DNA of 64,000 nt, taken from positions 1,332,822,415 through 1,332,886,414 of the forward strand of contig OY856409.1 of NCBI GenBank assembly GCA_963693085.1. The letters run 5' to 3'. The notes beneath the pieces were generated by a model. That model searched no databases. It was not told the DNA's origin and worked only from the letters and a program-made list of their open reading frames with translations. Shown in pieces: positions 33,568 through 44,810 of the stretch. How positions within the stretch are numbered: position 1 is the first letter of the stretch; every line of letters begins with the position of its first letter. The position numbers and the translations under genes are program-made. The stretch comes from Alisma plantago-aquatica. Its lineage: Eukaryota; Streptophyta; Magnoliopsida; Alismatales; Alismataceae.

Positions 33568-35896
33568 TGTCACACCCCGATCTCACACTAACCACAGACC
33601 ACGAGATTAGGGCGCGACGGAGGGATTTACACACAAGTCAAACCATTCATCACTTTTAAAAACATCTTAAAGACATTAAGAAGATAACCTGAGTTATGCT
33701 GTAAACTAAAGCCAAACAAACTGTAGAAGCATTTCTATTAAACTGACAAGAGATATATACAAAGTCTACAGCAAATTACATTGTTAAACGTAAAGTAAAG
33801 CATAACAGGTAATTTACATCTTTATACACATTCCACATACGCACTCTCTCTCACCCACACCATGTTCCAAGGATCGAGGGGAAAGGACTAAGAGACCTCT
33901 AACTAAACTAACTACAAACCTTCTACAGACTAAGCGTTAGGATGAAAAGATCCTTCCGATTCCTGTTGCTGTTGTTGACCTGAAAATGTTTGAGTAGAGG
34001 GATGAGCCTACTCGCTCAGTGAATAGCATTTCATTTAGCTATCACTAAACTACTCATCAGATAGATAAAATTGAAATAAAGATAAGTGCAGTAATATCAG
34101 GGAAATTCTAATGACATAGCATCTTTACAGATACAATTTCATTTCTATGCAACAACAGATATTTTAAACAAATAAACTGATTTAGAGAATTGGCACAGAA
34201 GTTCAAATATCTTAACATATTAAATTTACTGCGATCCTATATGATTCATATTTATATTTTTATTAGGCCCTAATCATATGCAGTGTACTCTGCATATAAA
34301 GATCCGTAGCGAACTACGATCCCACCGTACAAGACTTAGCGACACACCCGGGAAATGCTAAGTCTGACGCCAGCCATGTTCTGCTACAGGACCACAGGCT
34401 CTCCGGCCTCAATGCACTACTATGAGTGCTCTAGACTCCTCCTCACTAACCTGAGCACACAGGCAGAGAGTCTCACGGGGTTACCACTATGACTCTGCAC
34501 GGTTCTTGTTGCAATAACCCCTATTTCCTCCAGTGCCACCATGACTCCGCACGGTTCTTGTTGCAACACTGGCTCTCTGTCCTCATGCCACCGTGACTCT
34601 GCACAGTTCTTGTTGCAACACGAGTTTCACCCCTAAGAAGCAGATCTCTCAAAGGGGTTCTACGGTGTTAGGGCACCTAAGTCTATTAACTGATTAACAA
34701 ATAAACATTTAAACAGGAATATCACATTACATACTTATTTCACATTCTTTACCTCACTTGAAAACACATATATATCATTTGTCATCTTTAAACATGACTC
34801 AGTATCACATATCCAGTTTCAATGCTAAACAACCATCTTTAACCAACATATACAATGCAACTGTAATACATAAAATTCCACCATTTTCATCAATCATACC
34901 ACATATTTCAAGTTCCAATGAATCTATCATACTCTATTGTATATGCTACACTGTTTAGGAGTTATACCAATTGATATTGAAGCATTAAAGCACTTAAATT
35001 GAGTTAAATAATGATTTCTGAATGAACTGCCACTCACAGCTCAGAAACTCGACTGATTGGTCGGAAACTCGACCGATCACTGCACAACTTGACCTATCAG
35101 CTTGCAAACTCGACCGATCAACCTGCTGTTCGATTTCTGCTAAGAAAACTCGACTGAATCACATATAACTCGACCGAACGGCGTACAGACTGAAAACCTA
35201 AACAGACCTGCTGATGTCAATTTCACTCGAATCAGCGGGAAAAACTATAGATTTGCACAGCAAATCACCTACAACCGATGCACACAACCACGAACTAGTT
35301 GTAGGAAAGGAGGAGGACGAACTAGGGCTGCTCTTCGCGCCCTTTCCTTCTCCTGACTGCCGCTGCTGCTAGCGCAGCTCCTGCTGCAAGCGTAACTCCG
35401 GCTACTGTTGGTTCAGCTGGCGAAGAAGAACGGTGAGGCGAAGATGGAGGGTCGCAGCTGCTGGCCGGAACCAAGCTAGGGCTCCAAATTGCCTTCTCTC
35501 CCAAATCTCCCTCTCTTTCCCTCTCAAGCGAAGAAGGGAAGAAACGCTCTGCGTTTCTCTCATTTCTGATAAATGAAACGAGAAAAAGGGAAAGAAAGGA
35601 TAAGAAGGGAAAACCTAGGGACCAAAACGTAAAGTCCAAGAACTTTCAAAAACTACAAACAGGTCCCTGCAAGCCCAAAAACATACAACTTTTGACTCGA
35701 AAGTCGGTTTCAATCGATTTCTCTGGCAACGCCTCAAGCGCAAGATCTTACACATTTTAAGGGGCTAGGATTCACACTACGCACATATCATATCTGTTTT
35801 AAACGTTATTAACAAAGCAAGCTTATAACTTAGCAAAGTAGCTAAACACATGCTTAACAGCATACTTACAGGGTAAGCTCAACGCGGGTCGTAACA
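33568..35896 (-). repeat. Element A 5' LTR (right copy)
   Basis: 2,329 bp, TG...CA, matching the left LTR. It would hold the promoter. A TATA-like TATAAT on the minus strand lies in the segment before the 105-codon LTR ORF (35,322-35,639), but no firm promoter call is possible. It carries the same 52-bp repeats (34,484-34,618) and CTCGACCGAT array (35,047-35,179) as the left copy. Confidence 0.95.
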
Positions 35897-35901
35897 TGGT
35901 C
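35897..35901. repeat. Target-site duplication of element A, right copy (TGGTC)
   Basis: Identical to 26,394-26,398 and directly after the CA end of the right LTR. Confidence 0.95.
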
Positions 35902-37172
35902 TATTTTGGGTGCTAAACTGTGACACCTTGGTTCAGTAAGGGGCCAACACACTTTCATGTAGGGTTACCTGATACACCTTGAGGAAGTGAATTGTGATGC
36001 CTTGGTGAAACCCTAACCCTAACAGTCTGTCATACCTTCAAGCAAAGTTGCCCATCACACCCTCAAGTGGAGCTACCCATCACACTTTCTAGGGCGGTTA
36101 AACCAATACACCTCTTGTGTGGTTAATCTGACACCTCAAGTGTAGCTTACCCATCACACCTTATGTGTAGTTAACCCAACATGCTTGAACAAGATGGTCT
36201 AAACTGATACACCATGAGGTAGTCTAAACTGATACCCTTGAATGAGGTTGCCCGACACACCATGATGTGATCAAGCGGACACATGTGGATGAGGTGAAAC
36301 CGATATCACATGATGAGGGTGGTAGGGTATACTTGGATACACAAAGATGCACTCATATGCGCAATGCATGATATAGAAGAGCATTATTTTGGATAATCTA
36401 TGATTAATCTTAATTGCTTCTCCTAAACCTAGTGCACCATAGGATGATGTTACTATGAGTGGTCCATCCTTAACTAAAGAGCTTGGCCCTTAACTCTCCA
36501 ACAATGTGGGAAGTAATGGATGTAGGGTTCAATGGTTGAGTATCCATATGATAACCTTAATCATGAAAGATTATGACCCATGTGCTCATCTTAATGAAAG
36601 TTTATAATCCATGACAAGTGTCTACTATATTTCCTTCTCATATAATCTTAACTTGTGAAGTGAGCTTAATGACACAACTATGTGAATATATATGATGGTG
36701 GTGATAAGCCTTGTTGGAATAAAAGGTGACAATACTTGTATAGAAATCATATGAACAAGTATAATGATCTAATAAATGCCTTGTGGATAGTTTGAAGTGA
36801 AATCCTCTAGTTATGTAATCTAAGGTTTGACTTCCCTTAGTATGATATGTGGTTAATGATTTGTAAGAAGCAATAATGTATGGGTCACAAAATGGTGAAA
36901 CATTATGAATGGTGCATAGCCAACATGTTTACATAATGCAGGGTTGTAATGCATATGTACATGTATGCTATGGTGATACCTAGTGTTGATGGCACGATAA
37001 TCTATGCATATCTAACTAATGTTTTTCAAACCTAAATTAGTTTCAAGAAAGTGGAGATTGGTGTGATTAGGGTTTGGTGATATAACCATGAGGTAAAACC
37101 CTAATCGGTTATATGTGAAGAGCATTGACCTTAATTCTAAGGGTAGGTCATATTATTTAATGTTTGTGGATA
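35902..37172 (+). repeat. Host LTR, piece 2 of 4
   Basis: Sequence between elements A and B. It has many degenerate ACACCTTGAGG / CACACCATGATGTG units at 35,930-36,310, then AT-rich sequence. No gene. It continues piece 1 once element A and one TSD copy are removed. Confidence 0.6.
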
Positions 37173-37177
37173 GAAAG
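37173..37177. repeat. Target-site duplication of element B, left copy (GAAAG)
   Basis: GAAAG precedes the TG of the left LTR and recurs at 49,474-49,478 after the right LTR. Confidence 0.93.
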
Positions 37178-40100
37178 TGTAACGACAGTCGCCAAACCGA
37201 CAAACAAATCGTTACTAATTAAGAAGAATAAACATAAACATCGGATTAACAAAAATCACTAAAATTTAAAACTGTTTTGCAAGGAGATCCTTGTCCAAAA
37301 AACTTTTACTGAAAGATCCAAAACTCATACATATCAAGATTTACATTGTACAACATTATTCATTTCCTCTCGAGGACAACATATAACAGTTGCTCTATCA
37401 AAGTACATACTGGAGAAACATAAAAACTCGAGGCTTACAAGACAAAATCTCATATTGTTCATGAAACCATAACAAACCAACTCCAAGGGCCTGAGAGTAC
37501 AGAGACGACACATAGGACTTCTATTTACTAGACACGACAGACAGTACACTCAACCTGAGCTGTCACTACTGCCTCAACTATTGTTCCTCTTCTACAGAAA
37601 GATCTTCGCCACCTCGTTCACGTCCACCTAAAAAAATGTGGATCCCACGAGGTGAGACAATTGTCCCAGTGAGAGATATAACTCTCTGCCGACCATATTA
37701 TTATCCCAGATTAAGCATTTATAAACTGAGCAGAGGTTCTTTTTAAATTAATAGGCAGGATAATTCCTTGTATGAACAGAATAAGATAATCTCCTTTCTT
37801 AAGGAGAACATTGCATCTACCCATGGTAGAGTTATAAATCATCTATCTGCTTTGCAAGGAATGTAAAGAAACATAAATAACATATATCCACTAAGATGTA
37901 TAACTGTATTGTGCATCAAACAATGTTTCTCGTATTCAATCCTTAAGCAGATATGCTACACGGCTGAACATATTTTACAATCACACTTATGCCCTGAGGA
38001 GATGAAGCATACCCCGGTCATCTCCAACTGACCACAAACTTCTCACAAGTTGGTACCATACAAGGTCAATGGAAGAGTCGGTTGCCATGACCTCACTTGT
38101 CTCGGTCAGTACGAGACCACTAGCAGGACTATGTCAACTGCTTAACAAGCTGTTCCAGGGTACGTAGGCATCCACGCTTAGAGCTACAACATCAACTGCA
38201 CTCTCTTAGGAGAAACATCTACTAACAACCGTCCCCAGTTACTGAGTCATGGCGACACAAGCACCATACTCTGAGCCACGGGCTAGTTCACCATGCTCAA
38301 CATAGAGTCTACGACTGAAGTCGCACTCGATCTAGGATATGACATATAGCCAAATCCCCATTCATTCTGGGCTCATAAGGGGATCATCTCACGTCTGTCC
38401 ATCCGTACTTACACCCCCACATACTCAAAAGTATGCACTCTGGGTTATGCAGCGAGGAACCTGTTTCACCATTCAGCAAATCCTGACGCTAATGAATCTA
38501 TGGTCAGGGCAATGTTTTATAGTTCCTAATGATGTATTACATGTATTACATCATTCTTTTAGCATCAAACAAGTTATCGTTATTAATCACAACAAATTCT
38601 ACAAAGAAAAGTGTAATAAATCTATCACATGTTTTTCCAATTCTTTAAAACTCATGATACTTGGGATCTCAGTCCCTTATTACATTACTGGGAATTCTCA
38701 TCTCTTCATTATCATGATTACTGGATCTGGGTATTCAAACCCTTAGATCATCACATAACATTGTTACCTCTTTAACAGGTAACCATTACCTCTAGGTCCT
38801 CATACTAAGGTATTCATTTCACTTGTTGTACAAGTATTCTCATGGCTCACAAGGCCATCACACATCTTGTCACCTCTCACTAGGCAACAACTTATTCACA
38901 TGGCTCACAAGGCCATTACACATCTTTTCACCTCTCACTAGGCAACAACTTTTTATACTTGTTATATAAGTATTTAACATGCCTTACAAGGCTTATGCAA
39001 GAAGAGAAATACATCCTTCCCTATTATTAGGGTTAGGGTTTCCCTTTATAGCCAAATAGGGTTTCATGTTCATATTATTGATCCAAACCCTAATTCATTG
39101 CTCCACAAATCTAGGAGCATACATTGATATCATAATTATTCAATCATACTTATTTATTCTCATCATTTATCATTAAATGATTATCAACACAAAGTATGAG
39201 TTTCTCTCTCATCCTTACTAGATTATGATTACATCATACTTCATTAACTTGGCTTAACCCTTTCTCAAGGCATACAAGCCTACACTTATCAAAGTGCATT
39301 AATCTCATTAAATCTCAATGTAAAAATTGACATGACATACTTCATGTGTTACTCATCCATGTATATTGGATTTAAGGCGCATCAAGGTGTATCAACCTTG
39401 GAGTGTTGGATGTGATATTTATCATGCCTTGATGTATCACTTCCCTCATCACTTTTAACTTACTTAAGTTCATCAACTTATCCTGTATTAGGGTATTTCC
39501 CATCCTAATACTTTATGCACTAGCTCATCACATTTATCATGTAGTGTATTGGTCATAAGTCACACATTTGAATTGTCCAACCATCATCAATTGATATGGA
39601 CTCATCTCTGGTTGAGGCATTGTTGATATAAGGTTGTCCATTATTAATCACATTAGGTTTTTCACCTATCAAGGTATTAGCCACACCATTACTTGGTGTT
39701 ACACTCATCACTCCTAAGAGTGCCTTTCCCTCACCTTTACAAGGTGTCTCGGGTTAGAGGTGTGCATATTTTCACCATATCGAGTTGTAGGTGTATAGAT
39801 ACCACCATATCGGGCTAAAGGTATATGAATACCATCCATATCGGGCTAAAGGTATATGAATACCATCCATATCGGGATAAAGGTGTTTGTATGTGTTACC
39901 CATGTCGTGCATGAGGTATTAATCCTTCACCATGTTGGGATAGACATCAACTAGGGTTGTATATCGGGATACCATATCGTGCAATAGCACTTACTATTCT
40001 TCTCTCATATCGGGTTACCCCAAATTAGGGTTTCATGTCAACTTATAAGTATTCATTTAGCCTTGTATCGTGCATGGAGTCTATACTTGACTCCCTATCA

Positions 40101-41869
40101 TGCAAGAGCTGTATACTACACCCCCATATCATGCAATAAGTTATACAATCATATCCATATCTTTTTAGTGAAGTAGGTGCATCATCATCTCGGGTTAGAG
40201 GTGCTTGCTTATGTGCTTGCACCCGATATCACTTTTATAAAGTGATATCATCATATTCAAGCTCTAGACCTTAGTTCTAACTGTTATAGTTCATTGAAAC
40301 AGGTCTAAGAAACTACTAGAACTCATAATTGCATCAACTATTTCAGGAAATTTCGGAATTAAAAGTAGATCATTAAATATAGCGATTTAGGTGATGAATA
40401 ATAACATGGTTGAGTTCAAGTTATATAACCCGCCTTAAGAACAATTTAAAAGCTCCAAGCTCCAAAGATCCACGTTCCTAAGGTTGAATATGACTTTAAA
40501 AAATCCAAGGTTCGTTCACAACTCCTTCATATACAAGGAATCACCATGGATAAGCAATTGGTGAAGAAGAAAAAAAAGAAGATCAAAACCATAAAATCAT
40601 GCTTCAATCCAAGGTTGTTGATGATTATGGCCTCACCTTAGGGTTAAGACTTGAGCTCCTTCTTGCTCCAGAACCTTTTCACGATACCTCACAACCCTTG
40701 CACGATATGCCACCACTTGTGGCCGATATCCCTCTCACTTGGGACCAAAAACACTTCATTATGGCCGATATCACCCTTCTTGGCCGATATCAACCTACTT
40801 GGCCGATATGCTCTTGCTATGGGCGATATCCAAGGACCTATGCATGATACCACATCACTCCTTCACGATACAGGGATCCTATGCATGATACCTTAGGGAA
40901 GGAGGGTGGTAAGATCCGAAATACTCCACTAAGGGGTGAAACTAGGGGTATATATACTTGTTGTTCATGAAGGAGTGTAAAAAATGAGGTGTCATCAATT
41001 TGAGCTAGTAGGTGCCACGTGTCCATGCATGGATTACACGTGTACATGCATGCATAAACATTTATCTTGTCATGCAAAATGTTTGAGGATCATTTAGGGA
41101 TAAGGATTCGTCCATTACATATCCTTTTGAATAAGATATATCAATTAATTCATCACTTTATTCACAACTCGTCACAACTTTACTAAGGAAGTTGTAACCT
41201 TACACAACTCACCTCCTTGAGGTTCTTTGCACGACATGGCCTTTGATAAGAGTTCACAAAAAGATATGAGGCTTTTCCTATTGCTCCTTGTCTGATAGGC
41301 ACTCATATATAAGCTTTTCAACTTGATACAACTCAAGTTAAGCTTTCATATTCAACCCTTTTCTTGGTCATTTCATCACCAAGATTACCATCACTCATAA
41401 TTGATTCAAACATGGTGTCTCATTCATTATATATCCCCTGAATGATACATAGAGGAAGTAGGAATACTCTATAGGTGTAAATTTGCATATCAACCCTATA
41501 TTTTGGGTAAATTACAATTTGTACCAAAATTGGTGCACAAGTCACAAGCATTATTCAAACAAGTTCAAACTTGGAATTTAGGCTTTCCACAAGCCACCAC
41601 CTTGCATCATTCCCTCTATAATGATGATAAAACACATGAGGCATGTTCAACATATGACATTTTGCAATATAGCCCCTCATATTGGGTAACTTGCACTTTG
41701 GTCCAAAATAAAGGAACATTGCTCAAACAACATTCAATCATGACCTGACTTGGAACATAAGTGTGTCACATGATAACAAAATACCTTAGAGGATTATATT
41801 AAAGTTCTAAGAAACTTACTTAGCCATAACAAATAGGGTTACCTCATAACCCAGGTCATGGTCCTTACA
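37178..41869 (-). repeat. Element B 3' LTR (left copy, 4,692 bp)
   Basis: It starts TGTAACGACAGTCGCC and ends GGTCCTTACA, and matches 44,811-49,473 along its length. It contains two arrays of TATCG / CGATATC motifs (39,750-40,240 and 40,680-40,892) and a TATA-like TATATA near 40,947-40,957. ORFs inside (for example 38,339-38,743 and 40,599-40,844) are not kept intact in the other copy and look fortuitous. Confidence 0.93.
39750..40892. repeat. TATCGGGC / CGATATC motif arrays in element B left LTR
   Basis: From 39,777 there are spaced units such as CCATATCGGGCTAAAGGTAT, including a 31-bp unit near 39,800-39,890 present once more than in the right LTR. From 40,680 to 40,892 copies of GGCCGATATC, CACGATAT and GCATGATACC recur every 20-35 bp. 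The right LTR repeats this at 47,370-47,830 and 48,283-48,496. Confidence 0.85.
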
Positions 41870-41930
41870 AGTTATAAACCCCTGACAAGGATTTCATCCC
41901 TGAAATCCCAGGTAAAGGGAGACAAATATT
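41870..41930 (-). other. Element B degenerate pre-LTR motif and polypurine tract
   Basis: The minus strand reads GATTTCAGGGATGAAATCC, then TGTCAGGGGTTTATAACT, up to the 3' LTR. It parallels GAATTTCGGGACGAAATTC plus polypurine tract in element A and shows that B derives from the same lineage. Confidence 0.7.
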
Positions 41931-44499
41931 ATATGATCAAGTCTCCACATAACATCTTAATGTCATGGGGATACCATAGAAATTTGATCAACACAAAGTT
42001 CTTCCACACATGGTTATCATAGAATCTATCATACAGGACACATACTCCATTGTCCTTTTCATTATTGACTGTAGAGTCAACTCTGTGTCAGGTAACATTT
42101 TTCTTAGTCAGTGAAACATTATACATACCTTATTTAACTCAGGTGTCAAACCTCACTAATTTGTCACCTTTCTCAACTTACAACTTTATATGACAAGATT
42201 CTTGATTCTGGGGAGTCTTCCATACTCATTCATCTTAGCATTTCTCTTTCAAGGAAAGACCAGAGTTACGTTATGTCACCCTCTTGGGACTACAAGTCTT
42301 ATCATACATCTGTTGTGCCATCCAATCTACTAATACAACACTAAATTTTCTTACTACTTGTACCAACTATCTCATTAGTTGTACATTCTCTTTTCATAAG
42401 GGGAGGTTACTTATCAATTAAGAACTTATCTTAGAGGTATCTTTAGATGTTATATATATGTTTCCTTAACATATCTAGATAAGGGTATTCTAAGGAATTA
42501 TTTTTAGCTTGATAAGATTTTCCCACAATGATTATATAATTGTTCCTTCAATAAGTACATCCTTATTGATGTTATGTTTATGCAGAGCATAAACCCCTAA
42601 CATATGATGTCCATACTATTTTATGTAACTAGACTGATTTCACAGTTGTCCATTCCAGGTAACCAACATAAATCATCTGATTAGGAGTTATGTTTTTACT
42701 TTCCCATACCACCTGATATTTCTTAGATACCAGAATTCCTTACTTTGGTATCCATCACATGTGTCAAAAACACATCACATCCTCATCATTTCCATCTCTC
42801 TATTGTTATTACCAAAGCCATACATATAAAAGGATCTTTATTTCATCTTGGGACATTACTTGTTACACATATTTTTATCTTGGAACCAAAGTCCAAGACG
42901 AACTGATACTTTTCTAAGTATCCATCAATGGATTATTTCTAATCCATGCACATCAAGTGTCTCAGTATTCACTTGATTGCCATGTCCCTAAAACAAGAGA
43001 ACACAAAGAAACACATTCCTCTTATCACCCCATCATCTCTCAGGATTGTTTATCAAAGAGAAGGGATTATCATATCCTCTAATTATAGCATGAACTTTCA
43101 ATTGTTCATGAGTCATTTACTCTTGTTTCATCCTAGGTTCCTTGCCATCAGCATAGGAATTATAAGGATGATTACATGTCATTACTCATTTCTTTGTTAT
43201 TGTCTAACATGTTTATGAACATTTTTTGATTTGATCACATTTCCCATTTCCACATCATGGAAAAAAATCTTTTCTATTCACACAGGCTTTATCAGACAGG
43301 GATCATCTCCCTTGTTCTCATTCTCTTATCATGAGGATTATACTTTTTACTTCCTCATACACACGGATTGATCTGAGATCATCTCAGATTCCATTTTATT
43401 GCACTTAGGATGTGATACACATGTCCATACCATATTTCTAGTTTCATTATACTCACTAGATTGTCTCAGAATGATTACTTGATCAGAGTAATCAGAAAGA
43501 TAACAATCTAAGAGTTCCATACTTACCTTATCTTCAATAGTTGAATACATGGCCAGGGTATACAAGTACTGATATTAGGTAGTATGCACTTTGTTTACTA
43601 TCATATTCCTTACTTTTTGTTCAATCACAAACATAGGATTTAACATCCCTAGATTTTCTCCAGGCATCACCTCTGCACCTCATCCTCTTTCACACAGATA
43701 AGATCAATTATAGAACATTTTAAAAGAATACTGAATAGAATATAAATTCTAGTTCTCATCATTTCTTCCCTATGTCCCCATAGGACAATCAATAGGAAAT
43801 CCATAACAGCAATCCTTCTTATGATTATCAGATAACATCAAGATAAGGCATATTAAAATGAAAAGGCTCTATCTGACTGTTACCCCTCACGGTCATCTAC
43901 CGCTTTAGGTTGACTCAACACATAGTCTTGTTATTTCATGTTGTTACTCTTGCCTTTTTATGTTATTGGGTTGTGACTTTCATAAGCACTGCCGAGTCTA
44001 CCTCAGTTGTTGAGCCATTTCCTCCCTTCTTTTCAAAGAAAAGAGTTTAGTATGCTCAACATGTCCATGTCTATAACATATCTTATCGTCGTACCATGGT
44101 CTTATCGGTCTTATTACCAATGTAGAGACTAAGCCATGGGTTCTTACAGGTGGAAAGTTAGGACCTTTGCCTTTACATAGTGATTACTACCCTGGTGCAC
44201 TAGGCATTTATTACACTGGTGGCACCAAAAACTTTGGCTTTTTAGAACAACTAGGCAAATGTCTCTAAAATTATAGAGACCTTACCTTAATTTTCAGCTT
44301 ATTTCCCCTTCTTAGGCATTACCATCACAGATGTACTATCTGTCTAAACTTATGGCAGAGTCTACTTTCTCGTCATATGTTAATCTTTCCCACATTTTCC
44401 ACTGTTCCAAGATGACTATGTCATTCATGAACCCTTTCAAAGCCCAAAGTTTCTGTATTAAGGACTGGTAACCTAGGTTGTAATGCTAGTTCCAGTCTA
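41931..44499 (-). other. Element B non-coding interior
   Basis: No protease, RT, RNase H or integrase peptide could be recognised in either strand. Close to the 3' LTR (about 41,940-42,010) the minus strand may keep a trace of the Pol tail (KFLWYPHD), in line with the VLWRNH of element A. The rest is AT-rich with short chance frames such as 42,946-43,215. It is 2-2.5 kb shorter than a full gag-pol. Confidence 0.6.
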
Positions 44500-44679
44500 C
44501 TATATGTATCTCTGTTGTCTTAACCTGTCTATCCAGGGCATAATCATAGGATTCTCTATCCTGATCGGATCATGATAGGAATTCTCAGGCACTTGTTCTT
44601 CTCTTGCCTGATCCCTTGCACCCTCTCCTGGTGCAACAACATTGCTCTCAGCAATGTGTTCCTTGTGTTCCCCAGTCAT
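44500..44679 (-). pseudogene. Gag-like N-terminal remnant of element B (59 codons)
   Basis: A minus-strand ATG at 44,679-44,677 opens 59 codons (MTGEHKEHIAESNVVAPGEG and onward, ending IDRLRQQRYI) before two TAG stops in a row. The ATG lies 132 bp inside the 5' LTR. The gag ATG of element A lies 143 bp inside its own. The peptide has no zinc knuckle or gag-domain core, so the call rests on position and acidic, hydrophilic composition. Confidence 0.45.
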
Positions 44680-44794
44680 TTATAAACTTTACCCTTTCTT
44701 CTGCATAAGCAGAAGTCACTATAGGGTATACTGGAGGACACTAAAACAAACTCAACACCTTAGTCCTATGTCTCTGTAGACTCAGTGAACCTAA

Positions 44795-44806
44795 AGCTAT
44801 GTACCA
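44795..44806 (-). other. Element B degenerate primer-binding site
   Basis: The minus strand shows TGGTACATAGC next to the 5' LTR, against TGGTATCAGAGC in element A. The first five bases are kept and the rest is altered. Confidence 0.55.
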
Positions 44807-44810
44807 AACA

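Larger units (their letters stand above)
26399..35896 (-). mobile_element. Element A: structurally complete Tekay/Del-like Ty3/gypsy retrotransposon (chromovirus)
   Basis: It is 9,498 bp with two LTRs of about 2.33 kb that begin TG and end CA. A 5-bp target duplication, an iMet primer-binding site, a polypurine tract and all gag-pol domains are present in order on the minus strand. By eye I count roughly 60 differences between the LTRs (about 2.5%), so insertion is fairly recent. The single gag-pol frame carries six in-frame stops and one frameshift, so this copy cannot make a full polyprotein. The clade call rests on the RT/integrase peptides, the C-terminal tail and the GGGACGAAATT motif before the 3' LTR. 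Confidence 0.95.

Noticed and set aside
38339..38746. 135-codon ORF in element B left LTR as a gene
   Set aside because: The matching place in the right LTR is open only in part (46,080-46,379), and there is no domain or conserved start.
40599..40896. Overlapping ORFs around the CGATATC array
   Set aside because: Two frames are open at once because of the repeats; repeated low-complexity peptides are not evidence of a gene.
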